Of a DNA stretch of 64,000 nt, positions 45,242 to 55,909 are shown piece by piece (position 1 is the first letter of the stretch; each line of letters starts with the position of its first letter). Under the pieces are notes generated by a model. The model was not told where the DNA came from. It worked only from the letters and a program-made list of their open reading frames with translations, and searched no databases. Position numbers and translations under genes: made by a program. Source of the stretch: Dryomyza anilis. Taxonomy: Eukaryota; Arthropoda; Insecta; Diptera; Dryomyzidae. The DNA is taken from the NCBI GenBank assembly GCA_951804985.1, contig OX638130.1:7240791-7304790 (forward strand). The letters run 5' to 3'.

Positions 45242-45524
45242 GTAGCCGCGGTAGCTCAGTGGTTAGTGCGTTGGACTGCGAGCCGAAAGGTCCCCGGTTC
45301 AAGCCTGGACTGGGGCTAACAACATTTTTTCATAGATACATTTTTCTATACCGCGCTACCTCTCGGCAGTAAATGGCAAACCTACGAGAGTAAACACATT
45401 GCCTATGATAAGCTTTCACCCGCCGTTCGGATTCGGCAATAAACTGTAGGTCCCACCACTTTGAGTACAAATGAGAGACCTCGGCGTAAGTTCTTATAGG
45501 ACTGTAGTGCCAAACTATTATTAT
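45242..45524 (+). mobile_element. tRNA-derived SINE
   Basis: A box TAGCTCAGTGG and B box GGTTCAAGCC are intact in the head (45253-45306). The body has CTATACCGCGCTACCTCTCG, CAGTAAATGGCAAACCTACG, CACCCGCCGTTCGGATTCGG and GTAGGTCCCACCACTTTGAG. It ends CCAAACTATTATTAT. AAAGGAGA at 45234-45241 and 45525-45532 is an exact target duplication. Compared with other copies about 27 bases containing CACGCACAGCTCAAAATGG are missing. The minus-strand frame at 45330-45551 is inside it. Confidence 0.95.
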
Positions 45525-45532
45525 AAAGGAGA

Positions 45533-46545
45533 CTAAGAATTCTCCTTTCAAATACCTTTTTTTCTGCTCATCCCAAACATTTTCCGGGAAACTGCCATTA
45601 AAATTCCATCAAATTTGATTCTCTGGTCTACGCTTCGAACTATCTTCCATTTATATGTCTGTTTGCAGGTACTATGCCCGAAATATTCCTGAAAAATATA
45701 AATAAATATTTTTTTAGCTGGCTGTCGGAATTTTAAAAATATTATATAGGCAGATTTTAAACCGCAAAGACGAAGTTTATATCAAAAACTACATATTTCA
45801 GCGCATATTAAATATTTGCCTTTTAAATTAAACAACTTTTTTTAAACTGCCTTATAACCCTTCCAAAAACTTCTATTTATCTATGTATTTGGCAGAAATA
45901 TGTCCGAAATTTTCAAGAAAAATTACAAAACTTTCCCTCGTAGTGTTGTGGAAGTTTAGAAATATTATATCGGAAGATTTCTAGCAGTAAAGGCGTAGTT
46001 TCTATTAAAAGCTACACACAACACATTTCTCTGTTGGCATTAGGTTGAAAGAACGAAAAAGTTAGTTGTACCAAGTACTTCATTCGGTTAAATCGAATTG
46101 TCTAAAAATGTGTGTCATATTGGCCTATTCACTTGAAATATATTAGTCTATGCACACTCCCAATGGTTTTAAAATTTGTACTAAATTGTTCTAAAACAGT
46201 TCGAAATTGGCGTTCATTTATTTTTGACAACTATTGATTAAGCGGTTGAATGAACCGAAAAAGTTTGTTGGACAAAGAGTTGGTTGGCGCAACAAATCTC
46301 TATGTGTGTCTATTTTCTGCTCATCTCCAAAATATGTCGAAAAATCTGTCTTTAAAATTATACAAAATTTGTTATTCTGCTATACGCTTCTCTCAAACTA
46401 CCATTTATCTGTGTGTGTTTGCCGGAAATATACCCGAAATAAGGCCAGATATTTTATCTCGAATCTTAAAACCAAATTTTCGACAGACTCGAGGAAGTAT
46501 TTGAAATATTATATAGGAAGATTTTAGCAGTTAAGGCAGAGTTTG
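45533..46545 (-). mobile_element. Two or three decayed R1-like units
   Basis: Repeated phrases in reverse order of R1: CTTCCATTTATATGTCTG and GTTTGCAGG, TATGCCCGAAATATTCCTG, then GGCAGATTTTAAACCGCAAA, and again TTCTATTTATCTATGTATTT, GGCAGAAATATGTCCGAAAT, then TGCTATACGCTTCTCTCAAA, CTACCATTTATCTGTG, GCCGGAAATATACCCGAAAT. Spacing is about 250-400 bases. The frames at 46234 and 46250 run through one of these units and are not called. Confidence 0.55.
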
Positions 46546-46554
46546 TACAATGAA

Positions 46555-46915
46555 AAAAAAAATTATAAAATCAATAGTTTTTTACTAATAAAATTAGTCA
46601 AAATTAGACAATTAAATACCATTCAAAACTACAAAATACTATTAAATTGGTCCAAGTTCCGACTTTCGATCGAATTCCAATAGAATTTCATATAAAATAT
46701 GTAAAAAAACCTTGTTTGAATTCGATGTCTCTATACAAAATTAATTTTTCAAATGAATTCAATTCGTTTGCTTTGATTTGAACGATTTCAATTTATTTTA
46801 AAAACATTTCTTTGTATTGTGACATCATAGTTTATAAATTTTATATGAAATTCGATCGAAGGCCGACCCATTGTTCTTGTGTTTATAAGAAAATATTTAT
46901 TTTGTGTATACTATA
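46555..46915. mobile_element. Interspersed repeat R3, left part (split by SINE)
   Basis: Contains AATAGTTTTTTACTAATAAA, ATTAAATACCATTCAAAACT, ACAAAATACTATTAAATTGG and, after an unrelated ~200-base block with GACTTTCGATCGAATTCCAA, the phrase AAGAAAATATTTATTTTGTG then TATACTAT. It continues on the other side of the SINE at about 47228. Confidence 0.6.
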
Positions 46916-47226
46916 GTAGCCGCGTTAGCTCAGTGGTTAGTGCGTTGGACTGCGAGCCGAAAGGTCCCCGGTTCAAGTCTGGACTGGGGCTAACAACATA
47001 TTTTCATAGAAACATTTTTCTATACCGCGCTACCTCTCGGCAGTAAATGGCAAACCTCCGAGAGTAAACACATTGCCTATGATAAGCTCTCACCCGCCGT
47101 TCGGATTCGGCAATAAACTGTATATCCCACCACTTTGAGTACAAAAATAACACGCACAGCTCAAAATGGTGAGAGAACTCGGCCGAAGTTCTATACAGGA
47201 CTGTAGTGCCAAACTATTATTTATTA
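46916..47226 (+). mobile_element. tRNA-derived SINE inserted in R3
   Basis: Head GTAGCCGCGTTAGCTCAGTG, B box GGTTCAAGTC, body as in other copies including CACGCACAGCTCAAAATGG, tail CCAAACTATTATTTATTATT. Its insertion splits R3 exactly where the copy at 33110-33150 reads uninterrupted TATACTATTAAATCAATAA. The target duplication is short or blurred by the AT-rich site (TAT or TATA). Confidence 0.9.
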
Positions 47227-47410
47227 TTATTTATTGAATCAATAACTGTCCTATTGATTAATTTTAATAGGATTTTTGAGTGCATCAAAAACTGTCTATT
47301 TTCTGTGCATACCCAAATTATGTCGAAAATTTGCCTGCAAAAATCACAAAAATTTTATAATTTGGTATCTTACAATCTTCCGTTTATATTTACCGGAAAT
47401 TTTTCAGCAC
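47227..47410. mobile_element. R3 right part, then R1-like fragment
   Basis: ATTGAATCAATAACTGTCCT then ATTGATTAATTTTAATAGGA continues R3. From about 47285 the phrases AAAACTGTCTATTTTCTG, AATTATGTCGAAAATTTGCC and TTTACCGGAAATTTTTCAG are R1-like. Confidence 0.5.
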
Positions 47411-48773
47411 TATTAATGAAATAAAAAAAAAAAAACTTTAAAAAATGTAAACCCAAAATTTTCAAATATCAACTCTCCACATAAATACCTCAAAACAAAC
47501 GTATACCTTTTAAATATAACCAGTTGTTTAGAGCTTAAAAAAAAACGTTTCCCAGCAACAGCTGCTGTTCCCTAAAACCACAAAAATGTTTGCGTACATC
47601 CGCTCATAAATATATTGTCTTCCGAAAGACTAAATTTAATGCAAACTCAAATATGTTGCCCACACAATGCAAATATAAAACTCAATAATATCGATTACCA
47701 AAGAAACTTCCCATGACAATACGCAAATTCTGCAAATACAAAAAATATAAAACAAGCAAATTAACTTGAAAAATACCATTAAAAAAACTATTTTTTCGTA
47801 CAAAGTTAATTTTAACAGCAACTGTTAATATTTTGTTGTCTGTTTTTTTGATAAATATATCTTCTTTATATTTTGCAAACATATATTAAAATGTCACAAT
47901 TTTTGAAAATTTAATGAAGCGCATATTAATCGATTAAACACAACCTCATCGACAACACAACGATGAATGATAAACAAACGCACTTCAACTATAGGGTTTC
48001 ATATATACGTTTAAAGTGTATTCTCGTAAATTATGACAGTTGGTAGGGGTAAAAATAAATAATAATGAACGTATGAATAAACTCTTTTGCTTAAATGAAG
48101 TGTAAAATAAATAAAGCAACATTTTATTATTGTCTGTATAAAAATAGTAATAATGAAAATGTTACGCACTTTATTGTGTAATGTATAGTTCCAAACAAAT
48201 AGGGATACTTTGAAGAGTGTTTTGATTTCAGCGTATACTTTGCGGGCAGGACACTTTGTAACCGCTGGTGAAGGATATGGCTTTATAGTGTGTAAATATT
48301 TATAGGCCAATAAATAATAGTATTTGTATTAAGTTGAGTGGGGGGGAAGGAATATTAAAAGCCAATGATGTGTGTTCAAAGGGTTTATATAACTTTTTTC
48401 GATAACTATAGGCGAGGGACTATAAAGTGACCTTTTAAGACGTGTATATTACAAAATTATATAGGTTTTCCAATGGCACTTTAGGCTAAAATTAATAAAT
48501 CCAAAGATTTTTACAAATATTTATTATTTTTGAAGATTTCTAATCTAAAGGTTCCGCGATTAGATGGAAATAAAATTCTTAAGTATAAATAAAATATGTG
48601 TAATAAACCAAAAATAAAAGTTTTAGTTTATAATTATATAATATAAATAAAAAAATGTAATTTAAAAAAAAAAGGGAAAAAAGAAGATATTAGCAGAAAA
48701 TTTACTTTTTTTACATTAAAATTAAATGTAAACATAAATATGTTTACATGTAAATAAAATGTTTTTCACATAT
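47411..48773. other. Single-copy AT-rich intron
   Basis: No repeats recognised. Minus-strand frames at 47636, 47682 and 48011 (61-99 codons) have no recognisable domain; the 99-codon one (MAYKYLHTIKPYPSPAVTKC at its start) is the most protein-like but has no supporting context. Confidence 0.35.
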
Positions 48774-48777
48774 ATAT

Positions 48778-49310
48778 TGTTACGAAAATTCAGTCTACGG
48801 AAAACTGTTCTACGACTTTGTATCGCTGGATTGTGTACAAAATAAAAACACTCTTATGTTTGGTTTAAATTATAACAATTAACTTTATTAATTCACTTTA
48901 ATAAATAACGTTACTAATAACAAATTCTAACAACTGCTGCATGTCTACAATTTAACTTGACATTTATCACACGCGCTGCACTCGACCACTTTACAATCAC
49001 TACTGAAGTGCTGTACCTCAGATGCGGCTCCCTTATATACTGCATGCATCAGTTCTACACGTTTCGACAAGCTTCGACTTGTTTCGAGATCGTTCTACTA
49101 GTTTCGTGAATGACGCATGCTATTGGCATCTCATTCGCACTCATGTGTTTTAATGTGCTGATCTTCCATCTCTTTCTCGCACATTGCTTAGTACGCCGAA
49201 TGATCTTCCGTCTCTTTCTAACACATTGCTTAGTGCGCTGAATTGTTTTGCGTCTCATTTATTATTGTTGAATGCTTGCACAGTAGGGCAAATTACCTCT
49301 TTTCGTAACA
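48778..49310 (-). mobile_element. Solo LTR of a retrotransposon
   Basis: Bounded by TGTTACGAAAA and its exact reverse complement TTTTCGTAACA, so the ends are TG...CA in both readings. ATAT flanks both sides (48774-48777, 49311-49314), a 4-bp target duplication. On the minus strand a TATA box (GTATATAAGGGAG, about 49027-49039) is followed by a likely R region and AATTAATAAAG (about 48889-48899) as polyadenylation signal, in the correct order for U3-R-U5. The 533-bp size and absence of internal coding sequence on either side indicate recombination between two LTRs. A Gypsy-type source is likely but unproven. A 67-codon frame at 49055 lies in U3. Confidence 0.85.
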
Positions 49311-49314
49311 ATAT

Positions 49315-49861
49315 GTTTGCAAGAACGCCGAAAATTATTCATTCTGAACATAAATATGTTTGAACAAAAACAAAAAATATGTTTGGCTGTCATTATAATT
49401 ATGTTTGGAAATGCAATAATACTTTTGTTTCCATAGAGCTCCAAAGATATATGTAATGCCTGCGTGTATAGACTGAAACGTGTATAGAAGAATAGGTTAA
49501 GAAGACCGTCTCACCATGACGCACTTGGAAATCAAGCCACTTTTACGTCCTAAACTATTATTTTTATGGTTTTGTACATATTCAACACTTTAATGATTTT
49601 TAAAAATTGTATCTTTTTCAAAGACCATTTTTCGCCGGACTATTCTTTCCCAGACTGTTATATTCCAGAACAATTCTTTCATGGACTATTCTAAAATTTT
49701 TCTGAGACAATACTTAACAGAGATAATTCTTCCCCGAGAAAATTCATACCCAGATTATGCTTCCTCTCCATAAATTTTTATACAGCAAGTCATTCTATGA
49801 ATCAAAAAAATACGAAAACATTATATAAAAAAATGTCGAATTTTGCATCCAGTAACTTTTT
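49315..49861. other. Intron with weak repeats
   Basis: Around 49625-49770 the phrases CTATTCTTTCCCAGACTGTT, ACAATTCTTTCATGGACTAT, ATAATTCTTCCCCGAGAA look like the opposite strand of the array at 52240-54050 (GGGGAAGAATTG). No gene was seen. Confidence 0.4.
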
Positions 49862-49980
49862 TAACCAATTTTCCTGACAAGGTTTTGTAAGTAATATGCA
49901 TTTCTTAAACATCCTGTATCTTAACAGAGTGTTTAAGAAATGCATATTACTTACAAAACCTAATCAGGAAAACTGGTTAT
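49862..49980. repeat. Hairpin with a perfect 31-bp stem
   Basis: Positions 49881-49911 (GGTTTTGTAAGTAATATGCA then TTTCTTAAACA) pair exactly with 49930-49960; the loop is 18 bases. Pairing continues outward with mismatches (AACCAATTTTCCTGA against TCAGGAAAACTGGTT). It has the appearance of a small foldback element. Confidence 0.85.
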
Positions 49981-50117
49981 AAAGTATAATCTGTTTATAA
50001 TTGGATATTAAATTTTTATTCTTATTTTAGACATTGAAATTACCTTTTATTTGGTATATCACATCCTTGAACACCATGATTTCTTCCGTTTTTAAATGTA
50101 TTTAAAGTTGAAATTTA

Positions 50118-50426
50118 GTAGCCGCGGTAGCTCAGTGGTTAGTGCGTTGGACTGCGAGCCCAAAGGTCCCCGGTTCAAGCCGGGACTAGGGCTAACAACA
50201 TCTTTTCATAGAAACATTTTTCTATACCGCGCTACCTCACGTCAGTAAATGGCAAACCTACGAGAGTAAAACCATTGCCTATGAAAAGCTCTCACCTGCC
50301 GTTCGGATTCGGCAATAAACTGTAGGTCCCACCACTTTGAGTACAAATATAACACGCACAGCTCAAAATGGTGAGAGAGCTCGGCCGAAGTTCTATACAG
50401 GACTGTAGCGCCAAACTATTATTATA
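50118..50426 (+). mobile_element. tRNA-derived SINE with 16-bp target duplication
   Basis: The best-preserved SINE of the window, 309 bp. Head: GTAGCCGCGGTAGCTCAGTG, B box GGTTCAAGCC. Tail: CCAAACTATTATTATA. TTAAAGTTGAAATTTA occurs exactly at 50102-50117 and 50427-50442, a perfect 16-base duplication. This is the length expected from L1-like or related target-primed reverse transcription by a partner LINE. It could serve as the reference copy for this family. Confidence 0.97.
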
Positions 50427-50442
50427 TTAAAGTTGAAATTTA

Positions 50443-51287
50443 CAAAAAAAAAAATGCAAATTTTGACTTTGTCATTGATTTTTTCAAAATTTCGCTTTTT
50501 CATTTTTCATTTTTTTTTAATTTTTTTAAAATTTAATTTTTTTTAAATTTATTTTAAGAGACCTGTTCATTCCCAGTATTTTCTTATCAATCACAGTAAT
50601 TTTAACTTGATAAAAAATGCTGCATAAAAAATTAAACAGTGACGGATCGTGTGATTTGGTGGTAGAAATAAAAGACATAAACCATTCTAATTTTGTACTT
50701 TGACTCATTTAGATTTATTATAACTATTTAATGCTTTTTTAATACTTTATTAAAATACGTAATTATAAAAGATATGCGTCTCTTAAAGTTCCATAAATAA
50801 AATAAATATTTCATTATTAAATACAAAAAAAAAACTGTATTTAAATCGTAATATCATATAATTAAGTATTATATCATATAATTAAATATTATATCAAAGC
50901 AGTAAAACGCAAATAAATCGAGTTACAGCCTCAAGCAGCGGAAATCCGCTCTATTAGCCTTAATTGCTCCAGCAGGACCTCTTTGTGGATTTAGGCATTA
51001 TCCACGACTAAATCAATTAAAATGTAATTAGGTCGTTGTTTGTGCGTATTAATTACAATTGTTCGTATTTGGGAGGTTTTCTAATAAACTAACTACATTT
51101 TGTATATAATTAAAAGGTGAATTTTTGGAAGATCATTTAATGGGGTGAAATATGAGAAAAAGGAAATAAAATAATTTATACGAAAAGGTTGAGTAAGTTT
51201 TCAACAGCACAGGTATGTGCGGAAAATGCGTTTTTAATTAGGGTTTAGAAAATATAAATTTTGTTTAATAGCGATATTTAAAACATT
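50443..51287. other. Single-copy intron
   Basis: No repeat recognised other than a doublet of ATTAAGTATTATATCATATA and its variant at about 50850-50895. An island of higher complexity lies at 50925-51000. Confidence 0.4.
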
Positions 51288-51423
51288 CAGCCTAACCAAT
51301 AAACAAAATGAAGTCGACTCTAAAGATAGTATCAGCTTTTCCGACAATTTTCTCCAATATTTATTTGTCAAAAAGCTGATACTTGCTTTAAAGTCGACAT
51401 TATTTCGTTTATTGGTTAGGCTG
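51288..51423. repeat. 136-bp hairpin with ~50-bp arms
   Basis: CAGCCTAACCAATAAACAAA, then ATGAAGTCGACTCTAAAG and TATCAGCTTTT on the left pair with AAAAGCTGATACTTGCTTTA, AAGTCGACATTATTTCGTTT and ATTGGTTAGGCTG on the right, with a few mismatches and one or two small bulges. Loop of about 30 bases. A foldback MITE is the likeliest explanation. Confidence 0.85.
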
Positions 51424-52239
51424 ATTATGAAAAATGAAATATAGGGTCATAAATATTAAAGTTAGTTTATTTTTTGTACATTACATTATTTTAAAATCAT
51501 TTAAAAACTCATAAAATCCAACAAAGTTTTATTAGAGTTCAGTATGTTGATTTTCCCTATAGAGCTCATTTCTGCACCATCTATAATTAAGTCAAACATT
51601 GCCTTTTGCCTCGAATTATGTTCAGTTCAATTTGCTTATTTTATTTTTGCTATAAATAAACATAAAAGCAATACATCTACTTTGACTACTTCTTTCGCAC
51701 AATATTATCATCTGTTTTGGATGATACGCAATTTTATAGCACAACAAAATTTAAAAAAAAAAAGAAATAAAAATTTTAAAAACATAAAATTGTGTGTGAA
51801 ACATTTTGCAGTTATTTTTAGCAAAAGAGCAACATTTTTGCTTTTAAGATTTGAGCAACATTTGGCGAGCAAAGTGCGTATGGTTTTGTCACCAAAATAG
51901 CAACAAGAACAATTAAAAATTTCGAATATTTCTGGGTCAAACATAGCATGTTTCGGTTATGGAGCGGCGGTCACATCTAAAAAGCATTCAACTATAAATA
52001 GCTACAGTCGCATGGAAGTGAAATATTTCCGTAGCACGCGTTTTTCTATATTAATTATATTAAAAAAAAATATGTAGGTGTTAAAAACGAAAAATGGTAT
52101 CTAGTATAAATAATAATACTTACTGAACATTATGGGGAAGGTCATGTGATGAATATTATGGGATTAACACATAATTCGAAAGTGTTTTTAAAGCTGCATA
52201 TATTATTTTAATTATTTTAATTTTAAGGGAGCTTTGTGA
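51424..52239. other. Single-copy intron; unrecognised 118-codon frame
   Basis: A plus-strand frame at 51544-51900 gives 118 residues beginning MLIFPIELISAPSIIKSNIA. It is hydrophobic and asparagine/lysine-rich, has no recognisable domain, and a minus-strand frame overlaps it (51708-51944). It may be chance. The phrase GGCGAGCAAAGTGCGTATGG at about 51862 is GC-richer than its surroundings. Confidence 0.3.
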
Positions 52240-54050
52240 AAAGCGAAGAATTAGGGCACGGAAAAGATTTGTTCGGTGCTAAATTGTTCGAGAAGTAATT
52301 GCTCATTGAATTATTGACTCGGTAAATAATTGTTCTTGGAATAATTGTCTCGGCGAAGAATTGCGAATTATCACGGAAATAAGATATCTGCGTTGTAGAA
52401 CTAAAAGTCACCAAATTTATGAAAATCTTAAATTTCAACTTTGTTGATAATTATTACAAAAAGTAATTAATACATTTTTGAAGTTGAAATACCAATTAAA
52501 AGATTCACATTTTCTTATCATGTGCTACAAATATTAAGCTCATCGATCAAAAATTGAAAGATATATGAAGGTTTTTGTAAAGGAACAGTTGGCATTTTGA
52601 AAATATATTTAGTTGGTGATTTTTGGTTCTACAACGACGATATTATCCCTGCAACATTCTTTTTAGAGTCCGATCTGATACCTAGTTTTCCAAATTGTGC
52701 GGTGGAAGAATTGTTCGGTGCAAAATAGTACAGGAAATTCTTGAATTGTTCTTGGAATGATAGAGTCCGACCTGATACAAATTATTCAATATTGTCCGGG
52801 GGAAGAATTGTGCTATACAAATATTAAATTCATCGATAAAAAATTGAAAGATATATAAAAGTTTTTGTAAAGGAACATTTGGCATTTTGAAAATGTAGTT
52901 GGTGATTTTTGGTTCTACAACGACGATATTATCCCTGCAACATTCTTTTTAGAGTCCGATCTGATACCTAGTTTTCCAAATTGTGCGGTGGAAGAATTGT
53001 TCGGTGCAAAATTGTACAGGAAATTCTTGAATTGTTCTTGGAATGATAGAGTCCGACCTGATACAAATTATTCAATATTGTCCGGGGGAAGAATTGTGCT
53101 ATGCAAAATAGTTCGGAAATGAATTGTTCAGGGAATTATTCCTGCATCATTCTTTTTAAAGTCCGACCAGATGCCCAGTTTTCAAAATTCTGCGGTGGAA
53201 GTATTGTTCGATGCAAAATTGCTCGAAAAATAATTGTTCAGGAAATAAATGACTTGGAATAACTGTCTACGAGTGAAGATCAAAAGATCCCTGCATAATT
53301 CTCTTTGGAGTCCAACCTGATAAAAATTATTCAATATTGTCCCGAGGAAGAATTTTTCATTGCAAAATTGTTCGCAAAAGAATTGTTATTGACTCGATAA
53401 ATAATTGTTTTTGGTGTAATTGTCTGTGAGATGTATTGTGAGTGAAAAATAATCACGGGGAAAAGATAATTATCCCCGCATCATTCTTTTTAGAGTCCGA
53501 CCTGATACAAATTATTCAATATTGTCCGGAGGAAGAATTGTGCTATGCAAAAAGTTCGGAAATGAATTGTTCAGAGAATTTTTCCTGCATCATTCTTTTT
53601 AGAGTCCGACCTGATGCCCAGTTTTCAATATTGTGCGGGGGAAAATTGCTCGAAAAATAATTTTTCAGGGAATAATTGAATGGTTTTCGGAATAACTGTC
53701 TCCGGGAAAAGATCCCTGCATATTTCTCTTTAGAGTCCGACCTAATACAAATTATTCAATATTGTCCCGAAGAAGAATTTTTCGATGCAAAATTGTTCGC
53801 AAAATAATTGTTCAGGAAATTATTGACTCGATAAATAATTGTTTTTGGTGTAATTGTCTGTGAGATGTATTGTGACTGAAAAATAATCACGGGGAACAGA
53901 TAATTATCCCCGCATCATTCTTTTTAGAGTCCGAATAATTATTATTTCAATATTTATTCTACAAATTTATACTAGGGTTACAATTGCGGTTGAAAAATGC
54001 TCATGGGAAAAAAATAATTATCTCTGTATCATTAATTTTAGAGTCCTACC
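52240..54050. repeat. ~110-bp tandem array with GAGTCCGACCTGATA
   Basis: Order: CATCATTCTTTTTAGAGTCC, GACCTGATACAAATTATTCA, ATATTGTCCGGGGGAAGAAT, TGTGCTATGCAAAATAGTTC, GGAAATGAATTGTTCAGGGA, ATTATTCC. Full and partial units occur through the stretch. Within it lies an R6 copy (52384-52646) and a 286-290-bp direct duplication (about 52527-52816 and 52817-53103) that includes the right half of R6. Frames at 52223, 52682 and 53442 are translations of the array. Confidence 0.9.
52384..52646. mobile_element. R6 MITE copy inside the tandem array
   Basis: Left end ATATCTGCGTTGTAGAACTA then AAAGTCACC, right end GGTGATTTTTGGTTCTACAA then CGACGATAT; internal TTCTTATCATGTGCTACA and GGCATTTTGAAAATATAT match the copy at 44486. 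Its right half is repeated once more at about 52817-52935 because of the later duplication. Confidence 0.8.
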
Positions 54051-54639
54051 AATTATATCCAATCATAATTAATTAAATCCTTATTCCACAAATTTCTTCT
54101 TGGGCAACCAAACAACAAATTTATATTTAATATAAATGTCTTTCAAACCTCTACAGTCGGTTTCTACTCATTTTCTGCGAATTTTTTTTCAAGTTCTGCT
54201 GATTTTTGATACCTATTTTTCTATGAATTCTCGCCACATTACGAACGTTCTACAGTTTTTCTACCCACTCAATTTATTATTGCAACAAAACTTAAAGCAC
54301 TTCATCAATGTCTGCAAAGTGCAAAGTTTTCATTTTTGCAAAAAGTAAACAACTTTTTTGCAACTTTGACTTTTAACTAAAACAACAACAACAATAACTA
54401 TAACAACAACAAAAGTTGTATATTATTTATGATGCTGATTTTACGTTGCACTCATTATTGTGGTTGTTGTTTTTTTGCTTATTAATTACAACAAAACAGT
54501 TTCTAAGTCAATTAAGAAAAACTCATTCTTCATTTGTATCGATTTCTTTTTTTTTTTCAATTTTAATATACGCTACACTAAAAGAAAATGTTATATAGAC
54601 TTTAGTCGTGCGTTTCTTACAAGCAGAACCAGTGGTAGT
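54051..54639. other. Single-copy AT-rich intron
   Basis: CAACAACAACAATAACTATA near 54382 is a simple repeat. Frames at 54136, 54416 and 54460 are hydrophobic and not supported. Confidence 0.4.
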
Positions 54640-54894
54640 CGGTTTATATAAGCTTGATCAGCGTTAACTTCTAACTCGATTTAACGATGTTGGTCTGTCT
54701 GTCCATCATTCATTCTGTATGTTAAAATCATGATTACAAGAAAACATGAAGAGCTAGATCAATGAAATTTAAAACTTAGATTACTCATATACCTCTGCTG
54801 GCTGCTATTGAGAATGAACACGATTGGACAATTTCTTACCTATGGTTTGTTCATTTCTGTGCGTATACCTCCTATACATCTCAGGAGTCTTCTA
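54640..54894. mobile_element. (GTCT)n-containing element, possible left part
   Basis: GATGTTGGTCTGTCTGTCCA near 54688-54707 carries the short GTCY repeat seen in fly mini-me elements, with AAGAGCTAGATCAATGAAAT downstream, a phrase typical of such dispersed repeats. It is probably part of the same or a second element with that at 55208-56050, separated by the SINE. Confidence 0.45.
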
Positions 54895-55196
54895 ATAATT
54901 ATAATAGTTTGGCACTACAGTCCTATAAGAACTTAGGTCGAGCTCTCTCAACATTTGAGATGTGCGTATTATATTTGTACTCAAATTGGTGGGACCTACA
55001 GTTGCCGAATCCGAAAGGTGGGTGAGAGCTTTTCATAGGCAATGTTTTACTCTCGTCGGTTTGCCATTTACTGCCGAGAGGTAGCGCAGTATAGAAAAAT
55101 GTTTCTATGAAAAGATATTGTTATCCCCAATCCAGACTTGAACCGGCGACCCTTCGGCACATAGTCCAACGCACTAACCACTGAGCTATAGCGGCC
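54895..55196 (-). mobile_element. tRNA-derived SINE with 11-bp target duplication
   Basis: Reads on the minus strand from 55196 (GGCCGCTATAGCTCAGTGGT) with A box TAGCTCAGTGG and B box GGTTCAAGTC; the tail at the left is the complement of CCAAACTATTATAATTATT. GGAGTCTTCTA lies at both 54884-54894 and 55197-55207, an exact 11-base duplication. More mutated than the copy at 50118 (for example loss of part of AATAAACTG before GTAGGTCCC). Confidence 0.95.
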
Positions 55197-55207
55197 GGAG
55201 TCTTCTA

Positions 55208-55861
55208 CTTTATCGAAAAAAGTGATTTTATAAAACAAACCATTTTAATTAATTGAAAAAAAAAAACGAGTTGGGAAAGTTAGGTCACATGGGTAAGTTC
55301 GGTCACATGGGGTGGACTTTTATAGTTGGTCGGGCCCGACACCATTGGTGGGATATTTAATTGTATATCTTAATTTTAAAGTTTTTAATTATACTAAACC
55401 TCCCCACCCTCAGAATATTATTCACATATCAGAAATTTACATTTTACATAATTTAAAAAATTGATATAAAAGTAAAAAAAACTAATACAAAAAATTAGAA
55501 AAATATAAATGGGCGGACCACGCCTATATTCAAAAATTGTTTAAGGATAATATTTCATAGATTTGATTTTAATAATTTACGGTTCAAATTTCCACTATGA
55601 AAACCTGGGAAATAATGACCACATATTTTTGTATGAATTTTAACAATATGTTTTAAATTTTATAACTATATCTTGAATACTTTTCGAGTTATTAGTTCCT
55701 AAAGAGTTATATAAAAGTGACTTGTATGGGAGGTGGGCGTGTCCGTTGACCGATTTGGCTCATTTTTAAACTCAGTTCCTACTTTTATCTAAAATATATT
55801 GACACGAAATTTCATCGCATTCTGATCAGTATTTCTCAAGTTTTTCTGTATTCGGACGGCA

Positions 55862-55909
<48 letters not shown>

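Noticed and set aside
45242..45320. tRNA gene
   Set aside because: The A and B boxes are tRNA-like, but the same head occurs in five other copies with a shared ~230-base body and target duplications, so these are SINEs. The head does not close a regular cloverleaf.
51544..51900. 118-codon frame
   Set aside because: Low-complexity, AT-driven composition, an overlapping minus-strand frame, no recognisable domain and no splice context. Kept only as a note within the intron description.
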